Assembly: GCA_028289545.1 (NCBI GenBank)
Contig: JANQPG010000030.1
Location: 1 to 64,000 of the forward strand
Source of the DNA: Woeseiaceae bacterium
GTDB lineage: Bacteria; Pseudomonadota; Gammaproteobacteria; Steroidobacterales; Woeseiaceae
Direction of reading: 5' to 3'
DNA: 64,000 bases
Below the pieces are notes generated by a model. The model had not been told where the DNA came from. It searched no databases and worked only from the letters and a program-made list of their open reading frames with translations. Position numbers and translations under genes: made by a program. Of the stretch, positions 27,098 through 39,288 are shown piece by piece (position 1 is the stretch's first letter; each line of letters opens with the position of its first letter).

Positions 27098-29545
27098 CTA
27101 GTTGGTCAGCCGGACGGAATCCAGGGCGTCCGTCAGCTCATCCATCGACTGGAAGCGCTTGGTTTTGTCGACCGACATTGCGCGGGCAATGATGTCGGCG
27201 TAGTCCTCGGGGATGTCCGGGTTGATCTCGGCGACGGGCTTGGCCTTGCCCTGCACGTGCTGATACATCACCGACATGTGGTCGCCGCGCGAGTAAGGCG
27301 GAATGCCGGTCGCCATCTCGTACATGATGACGCCCACGCTGTAGATGTCCGCTGTTTCGTCGACCTTCTTGCCGAGGATCTGCTCGGGGGCCATGTATTT
27401 GGGCGAGCCGATAACGTAACCGGTCTTCGTGAGCTGGGTATCGCCGCTCGACGCGGCGGCCGCGACGCCGAAATCCACAATTTTGAGTAGCCCGTCGTCG
27501 TTGACCAGGATGTTGGCCGGCTTCAGGTCGCGATGGATGACGCCGGCCTGGTGGGCGACGGTCATCCCGGTGGCAATGTCGCGCGAATACTTGAGTGCCT
27601 TGCGCGCGTCCATCGGTTTGCCGTCGGGGATCTCCCCGGACAGCGTGTGTGAGGGGAAATACTCCATCGAAATCGCATAGCAGCCCTGCAGGTGCAGAAA
27701 GTCGTAGATCCGGATGACGTTACGATGGGTGATCTTTCGCGAATACCTGAGCTCGTGCACGAAGCGTTTCATCATCTCTTCGTCCGAGGAGACGTTCGGA
27801 TTCAAGAATTTGAGGATCAGCTGCTCGTCGACGACCTCGTCCTCCATCAGCAGTACCGTGCCGAACGCGCCCTTGCCGATTTTCTCGATGTATCGGTAAC
27901 GGCCGTCAAGGACGTCACCGGCATTGAGTTTGGAGATATCGAGCACCGGCGGCGCCGAAGGCGCAACCGGGGTGCCGCCGGTCGTTTCCTCGTCCGACTC
28001 CTCGAGTGCGGCAGCCTGGCTCTGTAGCAGCTTGTCGAGGTCCTGATCGTCGAGCAGCAGCGTTTGCGTATGTTCGCCGATCTTCTCGGCGCGACGGTTT
28101 TCCTCGAGGACGGTGTGTGAGAAGCGGGCGTCCAGGTCCTTGAGCGCGTTCTCGGCACTGTTGATGATCGTCGGCTCGTCGGAGGTTTTGATTTTCTCGA
28201 GCACCGCACGGATGTTTCCGGCCTGATTCTCGTCAGCAAGCGAGGAGAGCGCCTTGATGGCTTCGATCTGAATCTCGCGCTCGGGGCGCTTGAGCATCGG
28301 AACAATCTTCGTAATGTGCTTCTCGTTACCGAGTTTGGCGAGTGCCCGCAGCACCACGGCGTCCGTTTTCGGATCCTGCCCGAGCATGCTCTCGAGCTTG
28401 GGTATTGCCGCGTCACCGCCGATCTTGGCGAGCGCGTCCACCGCCCGTTCGCGCACCCACCAATCCTTGTGGTCCGTGGCATTGATCAAGTGTTTGACGG
28501 CCCGTTCGTCTTTCATCGAGTTGAGGATTTCCACCGCGGTACGGCAGATTTCCTCGTCCTCGTCGTTGATCAGGCTGACGACCGAATCGACCACTTTCGG
28601 TCCGCCGATCTCGGCGAGCGCGTCGCCCGCGCGGGACCGCACCCACCAGTCGTCGTCTTTGAGCACGGCCAGAAGGTCCTTGACGGACTCCACGCTGCCC
28701 ACTTCGTTCAGTACCTCGACGGCGGCCCGCCTTGCATATTCCGATTCGTCCTTGAGCGCGGGCGCAAGGTATTCAACGGTGTTCGGGTGCTTGAGCTGAA
28801 TGAGCATCTCGACGGCCTTGTTGAGCACGTCAAGGTCCTGATCCAACAGCAGTTTCGCAACGGCTTCGATGTTGATGCCGTCCTTGCGATTGCCGAGCGC
28901 GCTGAGGGCGGCGCTGCGGACCATCTTGTTGTTGTCCTTGAGCTGAGCCTCGAGCGCACGGTTGACCTCGGTGCGGTCGTACTTGGCGAGGAGGTTGATC
29001 AGGTGGATCTTGACGATCGGATCCTTGCCGCCCATGCGGGCAATCAGATCCGGCAGCATCTCCGGCTTGACCATGTCCTCGATGATGCGAAACAGGGCCG
29101 CTTTTTCCTTGGTGTCGAGCTCATACGCCCGCTGCAGCAGCTCGTGCACCGACAGATCGTCCTTGTGCACGCGCAGGATTTCGATGAGCGCCGGTTTGGA
29201 GACCTCGGGGTCGTCGAAGAAATCGAGCAGCTTGTTGGCGTTGTAGTCGGTGGAACTGGATAGCGCCCAGGCCGTTCCGGAGACGACGCGCTCGTTGCCG
29301 TCAGCAAGACCCTCGCGGAAGAATTCGATGGACTTGTCGGACACGAGTGCCGACAGGATGTCGACGAACATCATGGTGTGCGACTTGTCGGACAGAGCCA
29401 GCGCGTCGATGATCTTGGGGATCGACTTCGCGCCCGCGTTCTTGAGCTTCTGGGTAAGTTTGCGAGCGTTTGCGGAGTCTGGGTCCTGTTCCGCAATGAG
29501 CGCGTTGATCTGCTGATCCGCTCTGAACCCGCCCAGCAGGCTCAT
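27098..29545 (-). CDS. HEAT-repeat array fused to C-terminal Hanks-type Ser/Thr protein kinase
   Basis: N-terminal HEAT/PBS-like helices including DDWWVRSRAGDALAEIGG and KDWWVRERAVDALAKIGG; kinase motifs IGKGAFGTV, LILKFL, HRDLKPANILV, DFGVA, GSPKYMAPEQ, DIYSVGVIMYEMATG. Confidence 0.93.
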   Translation of the reverse strand: MSLLGGFRADQQINALIAEQDPDSANARKLTQKLKNAGAKSIPKIIDALALSDKSHTMMFVDILSALVSDKSIEFFREGLADGNERVVSGTAWALSSSTDYNANKLLDFFDDPEVSKPALIEILRVHKDDLSVHELLQRAYELDTKEKAALFRIIEDMVKPEMLPDLIARMGGKDPIVKIHLINLLAKYDRTEVNRALEAQLKDNNKMVRSAALSALGNRKDGINIEAVAKLLLDQDLDVLNKAVEMLIQLKHPNTVEYLAPALKDESEYARRAAVEVLNEVGSVESVKDLLAVLKDDDWWVRSRAGDALAEIGGPKVVDSVVSLINDEDEEICRTAVEILNSMKDERAVKHLINATDHKDWWVRERAVDALAKIGGDAAIPKLESMLGQDPKTDAVVLRALAKLGNEKHITKIVPMLKRPEREIQIEAIKALSSLADENQAGNIRAVLEKIKTSDEPTIINSAENALKDLDARFSHTVLEENRRAEKIGEHTQTLLLDDQDLDKLLQSQAAALEESDEETTGGTPVAPSAPPVLDISKLNAGDVLDGRYRYIEKIGKGAFGTVLLMEDEVVDEQLILKFLNPNVSSDEEMMKRFVHELRYSRKITHRNVIRIYDFLHLQGCYAISMEYFPSHTLSGEIPDGKPMDARKALKYSRDIATGMTVAHQAGVIHRDLKPANILVNDDGLLKIVDFGVAAAASSGDTQLTKTGYVIGSPKYMAPEQILGKKVDETADIYSVGVIMYEMATGIPPYSRGDHMSVMYQHVQGKAKPVAEINPDIPEDYADIIARAMSVDKTKRFQSMDELTDALDSVRLTN

Positions 29546-29856
29546 TGGCAGGGCTCCGGCCACTCACGGCGAACACCCGGTCTGGGGTCTGCGGCGCCCC
29601 TGTCCGTGTTCAACGTGGTGTTCGCTATTAACCCTGCCAATTGACTCGCTCTTAAAGTCGTCTGCGATCCGGACGCCGGACCGCGATTCTCACGCCGAGC
29701 CATGTGGCCACTGCCGCCGGGACGCGGCATTATGCCACATCGACCGCAAAGGTCCCGCTGGCGTCTTGTTACAACCGGTTCCATCAGAGTGTTGAAGCGA
29801 AAGGAAAAGCTGTTATGGGTTCTGCCTGAAGCTCCGCTACAATGATCAACCCGAAA

Positions 29857-29879
29857 CGGCCGGAATTCAGTCCCGGCCG
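29857..29879. other. Hairpin in leader region upstream of mrp/apbC
   Basis: CGGCCGG (29857-29863) / CCGGCCG (29873-29879), 9-nt loop, 35 nt before the GTG start. Confidence 0.5.
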
Positions 29880-29913
29880 GAAATAAATTTTACCTAATAC
29901 CTACCCCGGAAGT

Positions 29914-31005
29914 GTGACGGTGTCATCAGATTCGGTTGTGAAGAGCGCCCTGGAAGCGCACCCCCTCGAGGGTTACGGCCGCCCGCTCGGCGAGATGGCG
30001 CGCGTAACGGTCAGCGGCGATGCCGGGAGCCCGGTTGTCGGCGTGGAGTTCGGTTTCCCCGTGGCGGGTGCCGAAGACGCCATTGCGGCGGAGCTGGCCG
30101 CCGTCGTCGAGGCGGCCTCGGGCAGCCCGCCGGAGTCGCTGAGTGTAACCAGCCGAATCGTGGCGCACGGGGTGCAGAGAAACCTGTCTCCGCTGCCGGG
30201 CGTAAAAAACGTGATTGCGGTCGCCTCGGGCAAGGGCGGTGTCGGCAAATCCACCGTGGCGGTGAATCTCGCGCTGGCAATTGCGGCCGACGGAGGCCGG
30301 GCGGGCCTCCTGGACGCCGACATCTACGGCCCGAGTCAGCCGCATATGCTTGGGCTTCAGGGCGAGCGACCCGTGAGCGAAGACGGCAAGACCATGCAAC
30401 CGCTCCGGGCGCACGATCTCCAGGTGATGTCCATCGGCTTTCTGATCGACCCCGACCAGCCGATGGTCTGGCGCGGTCCGATGGTGACGTCCGCGCTGAA
30501 TCAGATGCTCATGCAGACGCTCTGGCAGGATCTCGACTACCTGATCGTGGATATGCCGCCGGGAACCGGCGACATCCAGCTCACGTTGTCGCAGCAGGTG
30601 CCCGTATCCGGCGCCGTCATCGTTACGACGCCGCAGGATATTGCCGCTATCGACGCCCGCAAGGGGCTCGAGATGTTTCGCAAGGTGTCGATTCCGGTGC
30701 TGGGCGTCATCGAGAATATGAGCACCCATGTCTGCACGAAGTGCGGTCACGAATCCGCCATCTTCGGCGCCGGCGGCGCTCAGAAGATGTCGGAGGACTT
30801 CGATGTCGAGCTGCTCGGCCAGCTGCCGCTGGACGCCGGTATTCGAGAGACCACCGACGCGGGTCGGCCCACCGTGGTTGCCGAGCCCGAATCGCCGGGC
30901 GGCGCCGCGTTCTTCAGGGCAGCGCGCCGCATGACGGCCGCGCTGGCAGGGCGCGGCAAGGACTACAGCTCGGTGTTTCCGAAAATTGTGGTCGAGGACA
31001 GCTAG
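29914..31005 (+). CDS. apbC: Mrp/ApbC/NBP35-family Fe-S cluster carrier ATPase
   Basis: VIAVASGKGGVGKSTVAVNLA deviant Walker A, DADIYGPSQPHMLG, DMPPGTGDIQLTL, CTKCGHESAIFG CxxC. Confidence 0.95.
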   Translation: MTVSSDSVVKSALEAHPLEGYGRPLGEMARVTVSGDAGSPVVGVEFGFPVAGAEDAIAAELAAVVEAASGSPPESLSVTSRIVAHGVQRNLSPLPGVKNVIAVASGKGGVGKSTVAVNLALAIAADGGRAGLLDADIYGPSQPHMLGLQGERPVSEDGKTMQPLRAHDLQVMSIGFLIDPDQPMVWRGPMVTSALNQMLMQTLWQDLDYLIVDMPPGTGDIQLTLSQQVPVSGAVIVTTPQDIAAIDARKGLEMFRKVSIPVLGVIENMSTHVCTKCGHESAIFGAGGAQKMSEDFDVELLGQLPLDAGIRETTDAGRPTVVAEPESPGGAAFFRAARRMTAALAGRGKDYSSVFPKIVVEDS

Positions 31006-31017
31006 AACAAGAGAGAT

Positions 31018-31590
31018 GTGTCTGTGAGCATTAAAGCGGATCGATGGATTCGGCGCATGGCCGCCGAAGAGGGAATGATCGAGCCTTTCGAACCGGGGCA
31101 GGTGCGCGAGGTCGACGGCACGCGGATCGTGTCTTACGGCACTTCGAGCTACGGCTACGACGTGCGCTGCTCGGACGAGTTCAAGATCTTCACGAACATC
31201 AATTCAGCCGTTGTGGACCCCAAAGCCTTCGACGCGACGAGTTTTGTCGACGTGAAGAGTAAGGTGTGCGTAATTCCGCCGAATTCTTTTGCGCTGGCGC
31301 GGACGGTGGAATACTTTCGGATTCCTCGCAACGTCCTGACGATCTGTCTCGGCAAGTCGACCTACGCACGCTGCGGGATCATCGTCAACGTCACTCCGCT
31401 CGAACCCGAGTGGGAAGGCCACGTTACCCTCGAGTTTTCCAACACGACGCCGCTCCCGGCCAAGATCTACGCGAACGAGGGTGTCGCACAGATGTTGTTC
31501 CTCGAGTCCGACGAAGAATGCGAAACCTCGTATCGCGACCGGGGCGGCAAATACCAGGGTCAGACCGGGGTTACGCTCCCCAGGGCCTGA
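31018..31590 (+). CDS. dcd: dCTP deaminase
   Basis: [91 protein letters not shown]. Confidence 0.97.
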   Translation: MSVSIKADRWIRRMAAEEGMIEPFEPGQVREVDGTRIVSYGTSSYGYDVRCSDEFKIFTNINSAVVDPKAFDATSFVDVKSKVCVIPPNSFALARTVEYFRIPRNVLTICLGKSTYARCGIIVNVTPLEPEWEGHVTLEFSNTTPLPAKIYANEGVAQMLFLESDEECETSYRDRGGKYQGQTGVTLPRA

Positions 31591-31602
31591 GAGGCGAGCG
31601 CC

Positions 31603-32271
31603 TCAGTCGAAGTCGCGGACGATCGGTTCGTGCAGCGGCCGGCCGTCGAGCACCGCCAGACCGTCCTCGAGAGCCAGTCGACCGGTTGCGAACCAGTTCA
31701 ACACGTCCGGATAAATGTGGTGTTCGGCCCGCTGCACGCGGGCCATGAGCCGTTGGGCATCGTCGTCCGTCAGCACCTCAACCCGGCCCTGCAGAATGCG
31801 CGGTCCCGCGTCCAGTTCTTCGGTGACAAAATGTACGGTACTGCCGTGGTGGCTGTCGCCGGCCTCGAGTACCCGCCGATAGGTATCGAGACCCGGATAC
31901 AGCGGCAGCAGTGCCGGATGTACGTTGAATGCCCGGCCGAGGTAGCGGCGCACGAACCAGGGGCTCAGGATCCGCATGAAGCCCGCGAGCACGATGGCGT
32001 CGATGTCCGTGGCATCGAGGTGCGCGGCGATGCCGCGGTCGAAGGCTTCGCGAGTGTCGAAGTCTCGATGGTCGACCACGACCGTCGGTATGCCGGCCTG
32101 TCTGGCGCGGGTCAAACCGTAGGCGTCCGGCCGGTTTGCGATTACGAGTTCGAGCGTCGCTTCGAGTGTCCCGGCGTCCGCTCGGTCGATGAATGCCTGC
32201 AGGTTGCTGCCGGAGCCGGAAATCAGAATGGCCGTACGGCTTTTCTCAGCCGTCAGGTTCTCCGCAGTCAA
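31603..32271 (-). CDS. purN: Phosphoribosylglycinamide formyltransferase
   Basis: [69 protein letters not shown]. Confidence 0.96.
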   Translation of the reverse strand: MTAENLTAEKSRTAILISGSGSNLQAFIDRADAGTLEATLELVIANRPDAYGLTRARQAGIPTVVVDHRDFDTREAFDRGIAAHLDATDIDAIVLAGFMRILSPWFVRRYLGRAFNVHPALLPLYPGLDTYRRVLEAGDSHHGSTVHFVTEELDAGPRILQGRVEVLTDDDAQRLMARVQRAEHHIYPDVLNWFATGRLALEDGLAVLDGRPLHEPIVRDFD

Positions 32272-33284
32272 ACGAATCGCACTCCGTTGTCGCCGCGTTC
32301 GATTTGACCCATCTGCCAGGCCCGCTCTCCCGCCGCGTCGAGGCGCTGGAGCGCTTCGTCGCGATCGGCGCTCGGGACGACAAGTACCATACCGACGCCG
32401 CAGTTGAAGGTTCGGCGCATTTCGCCCTCGTCGATGTTGCCGACGGATGCCAGCCAGTCGAATACCGGGCCGCGCGACCAGCTCGAAGTGTCCACGGCGG
32501 CGCCGAGTCCGTCGGGCAGGATGCGCGGAATGTTCTCGGTCAGCCCGCCTCCGGTGATGTGCGCAATCCCCCGGACGGACACGTGGCGGAGTAGCTCCAG
32601 TACGGGTTTGACGTAGATGCGCGTCGGTTCCAGCAACAGCTCGGCGGCCGGTTTGCCGTCGATCTTCGCAGCGGGCTCCCGTTCAAGTACGCGGCGAATC
32701 AGCGAGTAGCCGTTCGAGTGCGGGCCGCTCGATCCGAGCGCAATGATCACGTCGCCCTCGGCGATTGTGCTGCCGTCGAGTAGTGCGTCCTTTTCCACAA
32801 CCCCAACGGTAAAACCCGCCAGGTCATATTCACCCGCAGGGTACATATCGGGCATTTCGGCCGTTTCACCGCCAATCAGCGCGGCCCCGGCCTGACGGCA
32901 ACCCTCGGCAATACCCTCGACAACGACGCTCGCCACCTCGACGTCGAGTTGTCCGCAGGCAAAATAGTCGAGAAAAAACAACGGTTCAGCGCCCTGAACC
33001 AGGACGTCGTTGACGCACATCGCCACCAGATCGATGCCGATGCTGTTGTGCTTGCCGATCGCCTGCGCAAGTTTCAGCTTGGTGCCGACGCCATCCGTGC
33101 CGGACACGAGCACGGGCTCCCGGTAGTCCGTCCTGAGCGCAAACAGGCCGCCAAAACCGCCGATCCCGGCAAGGACCTCGGGGCGGCGGGTAGCGGCAAC
33201 GAGCGGCTTGATGCGCTCGACCAGGGCATTGCCCGCGTCGATATCGACGCCGGCGTCTTTATAAGTCAGTTTGGAATGGGCCAT
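32268..33284 (-). CDS. purM: Phosphoribosylformylglycinamidine cyclo-ligase
   Basis: Start [76 protein letters not shown]. Confidence 0.97.
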   Translation of the reverse strand: MAHSKLTYKDAGVDIDAGNALVERIKPLVAATRRPEVLAGIGGFGGLFALRTDYREPVLVSGTDGVGTKLKLAQAIGKHNSIGIDLVAMCVNDVLVQGAEPLFFLDYFACGQLDVEVASVVVEGIAEGCRQAGAALIGGETAEMPDMYPAGEYDLAGFTVGVVEKDALLDGSTIAEGDVIIALGSSGPHSNGYSLIRRVLEREPAAKIDGKPAAELLLEPTRIYVKPVLELLRHVSVRGIAHITGGGLTENIPRILPDGLGAAVDTSSWSRGPVFDWLASVGNIDEGEMRRTFNCGVGMVLVVPSADRDEALQRLDAAGERAWQMGQIERGDNGVRFV

Positions 33285-33409
33285 CCGGCGTCCCGGGAAA
33301 TGAACGGGTTGATCGAGAGATGCCCGAAGCCGACAACAACTTAAGGCGTGGCAAAAGCTCTCGGGGCGATATAATAATCCGTCGACAGGTTTCGGGGAAA
33401 CCACCCTTG

Positions 33410-34501
33410 CAAAATAAGAGTCTGAGCCTCGGCTTGCTGCCGGCTGCGCTGCTGCTGTTTTTTCTGCCGCCGGCCGCAGCGGTCGAAGTCGTCTCGCTGT
33501 ACACGGCGGAGGTGCCGCTCGACGCACGGGCAGAGAACCCGCGCGAGGACGCCTATCGCATGGCGCTGTATGACGTGTTGCTGCGCGTGTCGGGACCGGT
33601 GGTCGCCAACGATACCGAGCTCGTCGACGAGCTGTTTCCCTCTCCCACGGCCTATGTGGTGCAGTTCAGTCCGGGGGCTGACGAGACGCTGATCGTGACG
33701 TTCGATGGCGAAGCGGTCGAACGTGTGCTCAAGGCCAACGGCCAAACCGTGTGGGGCAGCGACCGTCCGCTGACCCTGGTCTGGCTGGCCGTTGATTGGG
33801 GCCAGGGCGAGCGTGAGATCCTTGGCGTCGACAATCCGCTGCGCGAGGAAGACGATGCGCGCTCGATCGACCGCAACCAGCTGCTCCGCGAGCGTATCCT
33901 GTCGCTCGCCGAACGCCACGGTTTGCCGCTGTTGTTGCCGCTCCTGGACGCGGAAGATCTGGAAAGAGTGAATTATGCCGACATTCGCGGCGGCTTCGAC
34001 GACGTAGTGCTGGAGGCCTCCGAGCGCTACGCGGCGCCGTCGGTGCTCATCGGCGTGGTCGACGCCAACGCCGTGAGACCCAATCGCTGGAGGCACTACC
34101 TGGCCGGCTCACAGCGGGACTGGCGCGGCGAACCCGAGCAGGTTGTGCCCTTCGTGGCGGAGACGCTGGCCGCCGAGTTTGCCGTACGCGGCGACATTCC
34201 CGTTCGTTCCGTGCGGCTTGCGGTTTCCGGCGTGCAAACCGTCGACGCGTACGGCGATTTGCAGCGGCGGCTTCGCGAGATCGAACTGATCGAGCGGCTG
34301 GTTGTCGAGCGTGTCGAGGGCGACCGGATTACCTATCGGGTGGACGTGCGCGGCGGCGGCGACAGGCTCGCGAGGGCGCTCAGGTTTGCGGGCCTGCTCG
34401 AGAGCGACCGGCTCGATCGCGTCGACGACCCGCTGTCGATCGACGACTCGCTGATCGATCAACCTATGGACTCCCTGGGATTTTTCTACGAGCCGCGCTG
34501 A
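33410..34501 (+). CDS. DUF2066 domain-containing secreted/periplasmic protein
   Basis: Signal-peptide-like start ([25 protein letters not shown], start codon uncertain), [16 protein letters not shown] and [18 protein letters not shown]. Confidence 0.8.
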   Translation, partial: QNKSLSLGLLPAALLLFFLPPAAAVEVVSLYTAEVPLDARAENPREDAYRMALYDVLLRVSGPVVANDTELVDELFPSPTAYVVQFSPGADETLIVTFDGEAVERVLKANGQTVWGSDRPLTLVWLAVDWGQGEREILGVDNPLREEDDARSIDRNQLLRERILSLAERHGLPLLLPLLDAEDLERVNYADIRGGFDDVVLEASERYAAPSVLIGVVDANAVRPNRWRHYLAGSQRDWRGEPEQVVPFVAETLAAEFAVRGDIPVRSVRLAVSGVQTVDAYGDLQRRLREIELIERLVVERVEGDRITYRVDVRGGGDRLARALRFAGLLESDRLDRVDDPLSIDDSLIDQPMDSLGFFYEPR

Positions 34502-34529
34502 GCGTCTCGAGTCGTGTGCGAAAAACGCT

Positions 34530-35084
34530 ATGAATCTCGCCTGGATACCCAATGCGATTACCGGTGTGCGCATCCTGCTCATCGGTCCCGTGCTGCTGCT
34601 GATTCTTGCCGGGCAGTACTCGATGGCGTTGTTCCTGTTTGTGCTGGCCGGGTTTTCCGACGGTCTCGACGGATATCTCGCGAAGCGGTTTGGCTGGCAT
34701 ACCCGGCTCGGCGCGCTACTCGACCCCATTGCGGACAAGCTGCTGATCGCCGGGCTCTTCCTTACACTAACGTCGGTTGGCCACATACCGTTGTGGCTGA
34801 CAGCCGTTGTCGTTGGCCGCGACCTCGTCATCCTTGGCGGAGCGGCTGCATACAATTTCCTGATTGGACCGGTACCGGGTGAACCTACGATGATCAGCAA
34901 GATAAACACGGCTCTGATGCTGTTGTTCGTTACCCTGGTGTTGTGTCGCCTGAGCTTCGGCTGGCCCGACCCCGTGATCGTGACCGTCGTCGGGGCGGCG
35001 ACCTTCGTCACGGTGGTCGTCAGCGGCGTCGACTACGTCCTTGCCTGGTCGCGACGGGCGCGGCAACAGCAGGTGCGCTCGTGA
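34530..35084 (+). CDS. CDP-alcohol phosphatidyltransferase family protein
   Basis: FSDGLDGYLAKRFGWHTRLGALLDPIADKLL, i.e. DG..AR..G..D.G...D motif (variant) with TM helices. Confidence 0.88.
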   Translation: MNLAWIPNAITGVRILLIGPVLLLILAGQYSMALFLFVLAGFSDGLDGYLAKRFGWHTRLGALLDPIADKLLIAGLFLTLTSVGHIPLWLTAVVVGRDLVILGGAAAYNFLIGPVPGEPTMISKINTALMLLFVTLVLCRLSFGWPDPVIVTVVGAATFVTVVVSGVDYVLAWSRRARQQQVRS

Positions 35085-36165
35085 GCGGCAGTCTGCGTAC
35101 CAACTGGCTGATCGCCATTGCGCTGCTCGGCTGGTTGCTGTACCTGCTGGCCCCGATATTGACGCCGTTTATTGCGGCAGCCTTGTTTGCCTACGTTGGC
35201 GACCCGCTGGCGGATCGCCTGGAGCGCCTGCGGCTGCCGCGTTCCATAGCGGTCGTGGCGGTGTTTCTCCTGACGTTCCTGTTTGTCGGCCTGTTGGTGC
35301 TGCTGGTTGGCCCGCTCATCCAGAAACAGGTGGCGGCGCTCGTCGACGCGCTGCCCGGGCTGGTTCGACAGCTCGAGCAGAACTGGCTTCCCAGGCTGGC
35401 GCCGCTGCTGGGCGCCGAGCCGGATGCCGACATTGGGTTAGGCGCGTTCCTTACCCGCTACAGTGAAATGGCCGGCGAGTGGGGCGGCAAGCTGCTCATG
35501 TCGGTCACTCGAAGTGGTGGCGCGCTCGCCACGGCCGTCGTGAGCCTGTTTCTGATTCCGATTCTGACTTTCTATCTGCTGCGCGACTGGGATCACATTG
35601 TGCTCAGGCTCGGTTCGCTGATCCCGGAAAGCCAGCAGCAGACCGTGTTTACGCTCGCGCGCGAAACCGACGAAGTGCTGGGTGCTTTCCTGCGCGGTCA
35701 GCTGCTGGTGATGTTTGCACTCGCCTTCATGTATTCGCTGGGGTTGAGTCTCGTCGGCATTGAGTTTGCGCTGGCCATTGGCGTGGTTGCGGGCCTCGTG
35801 AGTTTTGTCCCCTACCTGGGGTTGGTGTTTGGGATTGCGCTGGCGTCCCTGACGGTGTTGCTTGAGCCCGAACCGCTGTGGCCGTTGCTGGGAGTTATTG
35901 CCACTTTTACGATTGCCCAGATGCTCGAGGGCACGGTATTGACGCCCAAGCTCGTGGGCGACCGGATTGGCCTGCATCCGGTGCTCGTGATCTTTGCGAT
36001 TGCCGCGGGTGGACAGCTGTTTGGTTTCTTCGGCATTCTGCTCGCGTTGCCGGCGGCCGCGGTGCTGTCGGTACTGTCCCGATTCGCGTTTGATCGCTAC
36101 CTGAAGGAGCATCCCGAAGCGGCGTCCCGAATCCGGGAGCGCGAGCGGGAAGAGCAGGCCAACAC

Positions 36166-36169
<4 letters not shown>
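35081..36169 (+). CDS. AI-2E family transporter (PerM-like)
   Basis: GTG start overlapping upstream stop; VVAGLVSFVPYLGLVFGIALA, LEGTVLTPKLVGDRIGLHPVLVIFAIAAGGQLFGFFGILLALPAAAVL. Confidence 0.9.
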
Positions 36170-37821
<1,652 letters not shown>

Positions 37822-37892
37822 AGCGGTGCTTTAGCAACAGTTTGCAGTCGGGAAAATGGGGTAGGGGGCGGCTTGACGGCGGTTGCCCGGAG

Positions 37893-37922
37893 TTGATAGT
37901 TTCTTGGGCTACCTTCGATAAA
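37893..37922 (+). promoter_or_regulatory. Putative sigma70-like promoter for DUF4398 gene
   Basis: TTGATA (37893-37898), 18-bp spacer, GATAAA (37917-37922), upstream of start at 37935. Confidence 0.35.
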
Positions 37923-37934
37923 CGTCGAGTATAT

Positions 37935-38252
37935 ATGCCTTTGTCCGCCGCGCGTATCCTGTTGCCTCTCCTGGCATTTGCCGGATTTGTCGGGCTGAGC
38001 GCCTGCGAGACAGCGCCGCCCGTGCAGGAGATGAGTGATGCCCGTCAGGCCATCGCCGTCGCCAAGGCGGCTGAGGTTGGGGAAGAGGCGGCTGTAGAAC
38101 TTGCCAGTGCGGAAACCTACCTCGAATCGGCCGAGAAGAAGCTCGGAGAGCGCGATTTCTCGAGGGCGCGCAACGACGCGATCGAAGCGAAGCTCAGAGC
38201 CATACGGGCTTTGAAGCTCAGTGAGTCGGGCAGCAGCACACCTTATCGCTAG
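37935..38252 (+). CDS. DUF4398-like lipoprotein
   Basis: MPLSAARILLPLLAFAGFVGLSACETAPP lipobox; helical ARQAIAVAKAAEVGEEAAVELASAETYLESAEKKLGERDFSRARNDAIEAKLRAIRA. Confidence 0.8.
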   Translation: MPLSAARILLPLLAFAGFVGLSACETAPPVQEMSDARQAIAVAKAAEVGEEAAVELASAETYLESAEKKLGERDFSRARNDAIEAKLRAIRALKLSESGSSTPYR

Positions 38253-38316
38253 CCGTGCTGCTCGCAAGCCCCGGTTGATCTGCCGCATCGCGTGCTGACG
38301 GCTCGATTCTGTTCTC

Positions 38317-38610
38317 ATGAATGGCGGTAACGTCGCCGAAATCCGATCGGCGCGGCTGTTTTCGGTAACGGGCCGTGTTCAGGGTGTGTGGTTTCGCGAC
38401 AGCACCCGAACCGAAGCGCTCCGCCTTGGACTTCGCGGCTACGCGATCAATCTCGACGACGGCTCGGTGGAAGTCTACGCGGTCGGTTCGAGCGCCGAAC
38501 TGGACACGCTCGAGTCGTGGCTCGGCAAAGGTCCCCCGCTTGCCCGGGTCGAACGTGTGGTCGCGAAGCTGGCTGCCGTCGAGCACTGCGAGGGCTTCGT
38601 CATCGGCTGA
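38317..38610 (+). CDS. Acylphosphatase
   Basis: [56 protein letters not shown] signature and N residue. Confidence 0.94.
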   Translation: MNGGNVAEIRSARLFSVTGRVQGVWFRDSTRTEALRLGLRGYAINLDDGSVEVYAVGSSAELDTLESWLGKGPPLARVERVVAKLAAVEHCEGFVIG

Positions 38611-38652
38611 TTGCGCGGCTTGCAGGCTGTCGTTCGGCAGCGGTCGTTTAAT

Positions 38653-39243
38653 CTAGACTTTGAACCACTTGCGCGTTAGCCGATCGATGACCTTGTTGGG
38701 GTATTTGCGCTGACCGAGACTGCCGTTGTATCGCCCGAGGGCGCGTCGCAGGTCGCCGTTTTCCTTGTTCAGGTAGTGTCGAAGTATCGTGCAGCCGTAG
38801 CGCAGGTTGGTGTCCACGTGCAGCAGGTTGTCGCCCGGGCGGCCAATTTCGTCGAGCCAGAACGGCATGACCTGCATCAGGCCTAGCGCCCCTGCAACCG
38901 AAACGGCATAGCGGTCGAAGTTGCTTTCAACTTCGATAACCGCGAGCACGAGTTCCGGTTCGAGTTCGGCACGCTGCGCTTCATAGTGCACGTGGGTCAG
39001 TATTTCGATGCGCTCGTCGGGGTTTTTGACCTGGCGTGCGAGCCGGCGCGACATGTCGGTGAGCCAGACTTCGGCGTGAAAGCGATCGGTGAAGCTGTCG
39101 CTGGCACTCGCCGCTTCGAGCAGGATGCGCCGCAGCTCGTCGTCTGGCCGCTCCTGGGTGGCCGCCACGGCTATCGAAGGCAGCACTGCGGCGCCCGCAA
39201 GCCATACACTGATCTGTCTTCGCTTAGCGTCCATAGCCGTCAT
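38653..39243 (-). CDS. Lytic transglycosylase, SLT domain
   Basis: LVLAVIEVESNFDRYAVSVAGALGLMQVMPFW, YGCTILRHYLNKENGDLRRALGRYNGS. Confidence 0.9.
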   Translation of the reverse strand: MTAMDAKRRQISVWLAGAAVLPSIAVAATQERPDDELRRILLEAASASDSFTDRFHAEVWLTDMSRRLARQVKNPDERIEILTHVHYEAQRAELEPELVLAVIEVESNFDRYAVSVAGALGLMQVMPFWLDEIGRPGDNLLHVDTNLRYGCTILRHYLNKENGDLRRALGRYNGSLGQRKYPNKVIDRLTRKWFKV

Positions 39244-39288
39244 AGCCGTTTCTGTCGAGCGGGGAACATCGACCCCAATACAGCATAG

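Noticed and set aside
28316-29263. 315-aa ORF antisense to the HEAT array
   Set aside because: Mirrors periodicity of the HEAT repeats on the sense strand; no independent evidence of coding.
29564-29913. 350-bp intergenic region before mrp/apbC examined for tRNA or small RNA
   Set aside because: No cloverleaf or TPsiC motif; only a short hairpin and a weak -10-like element.
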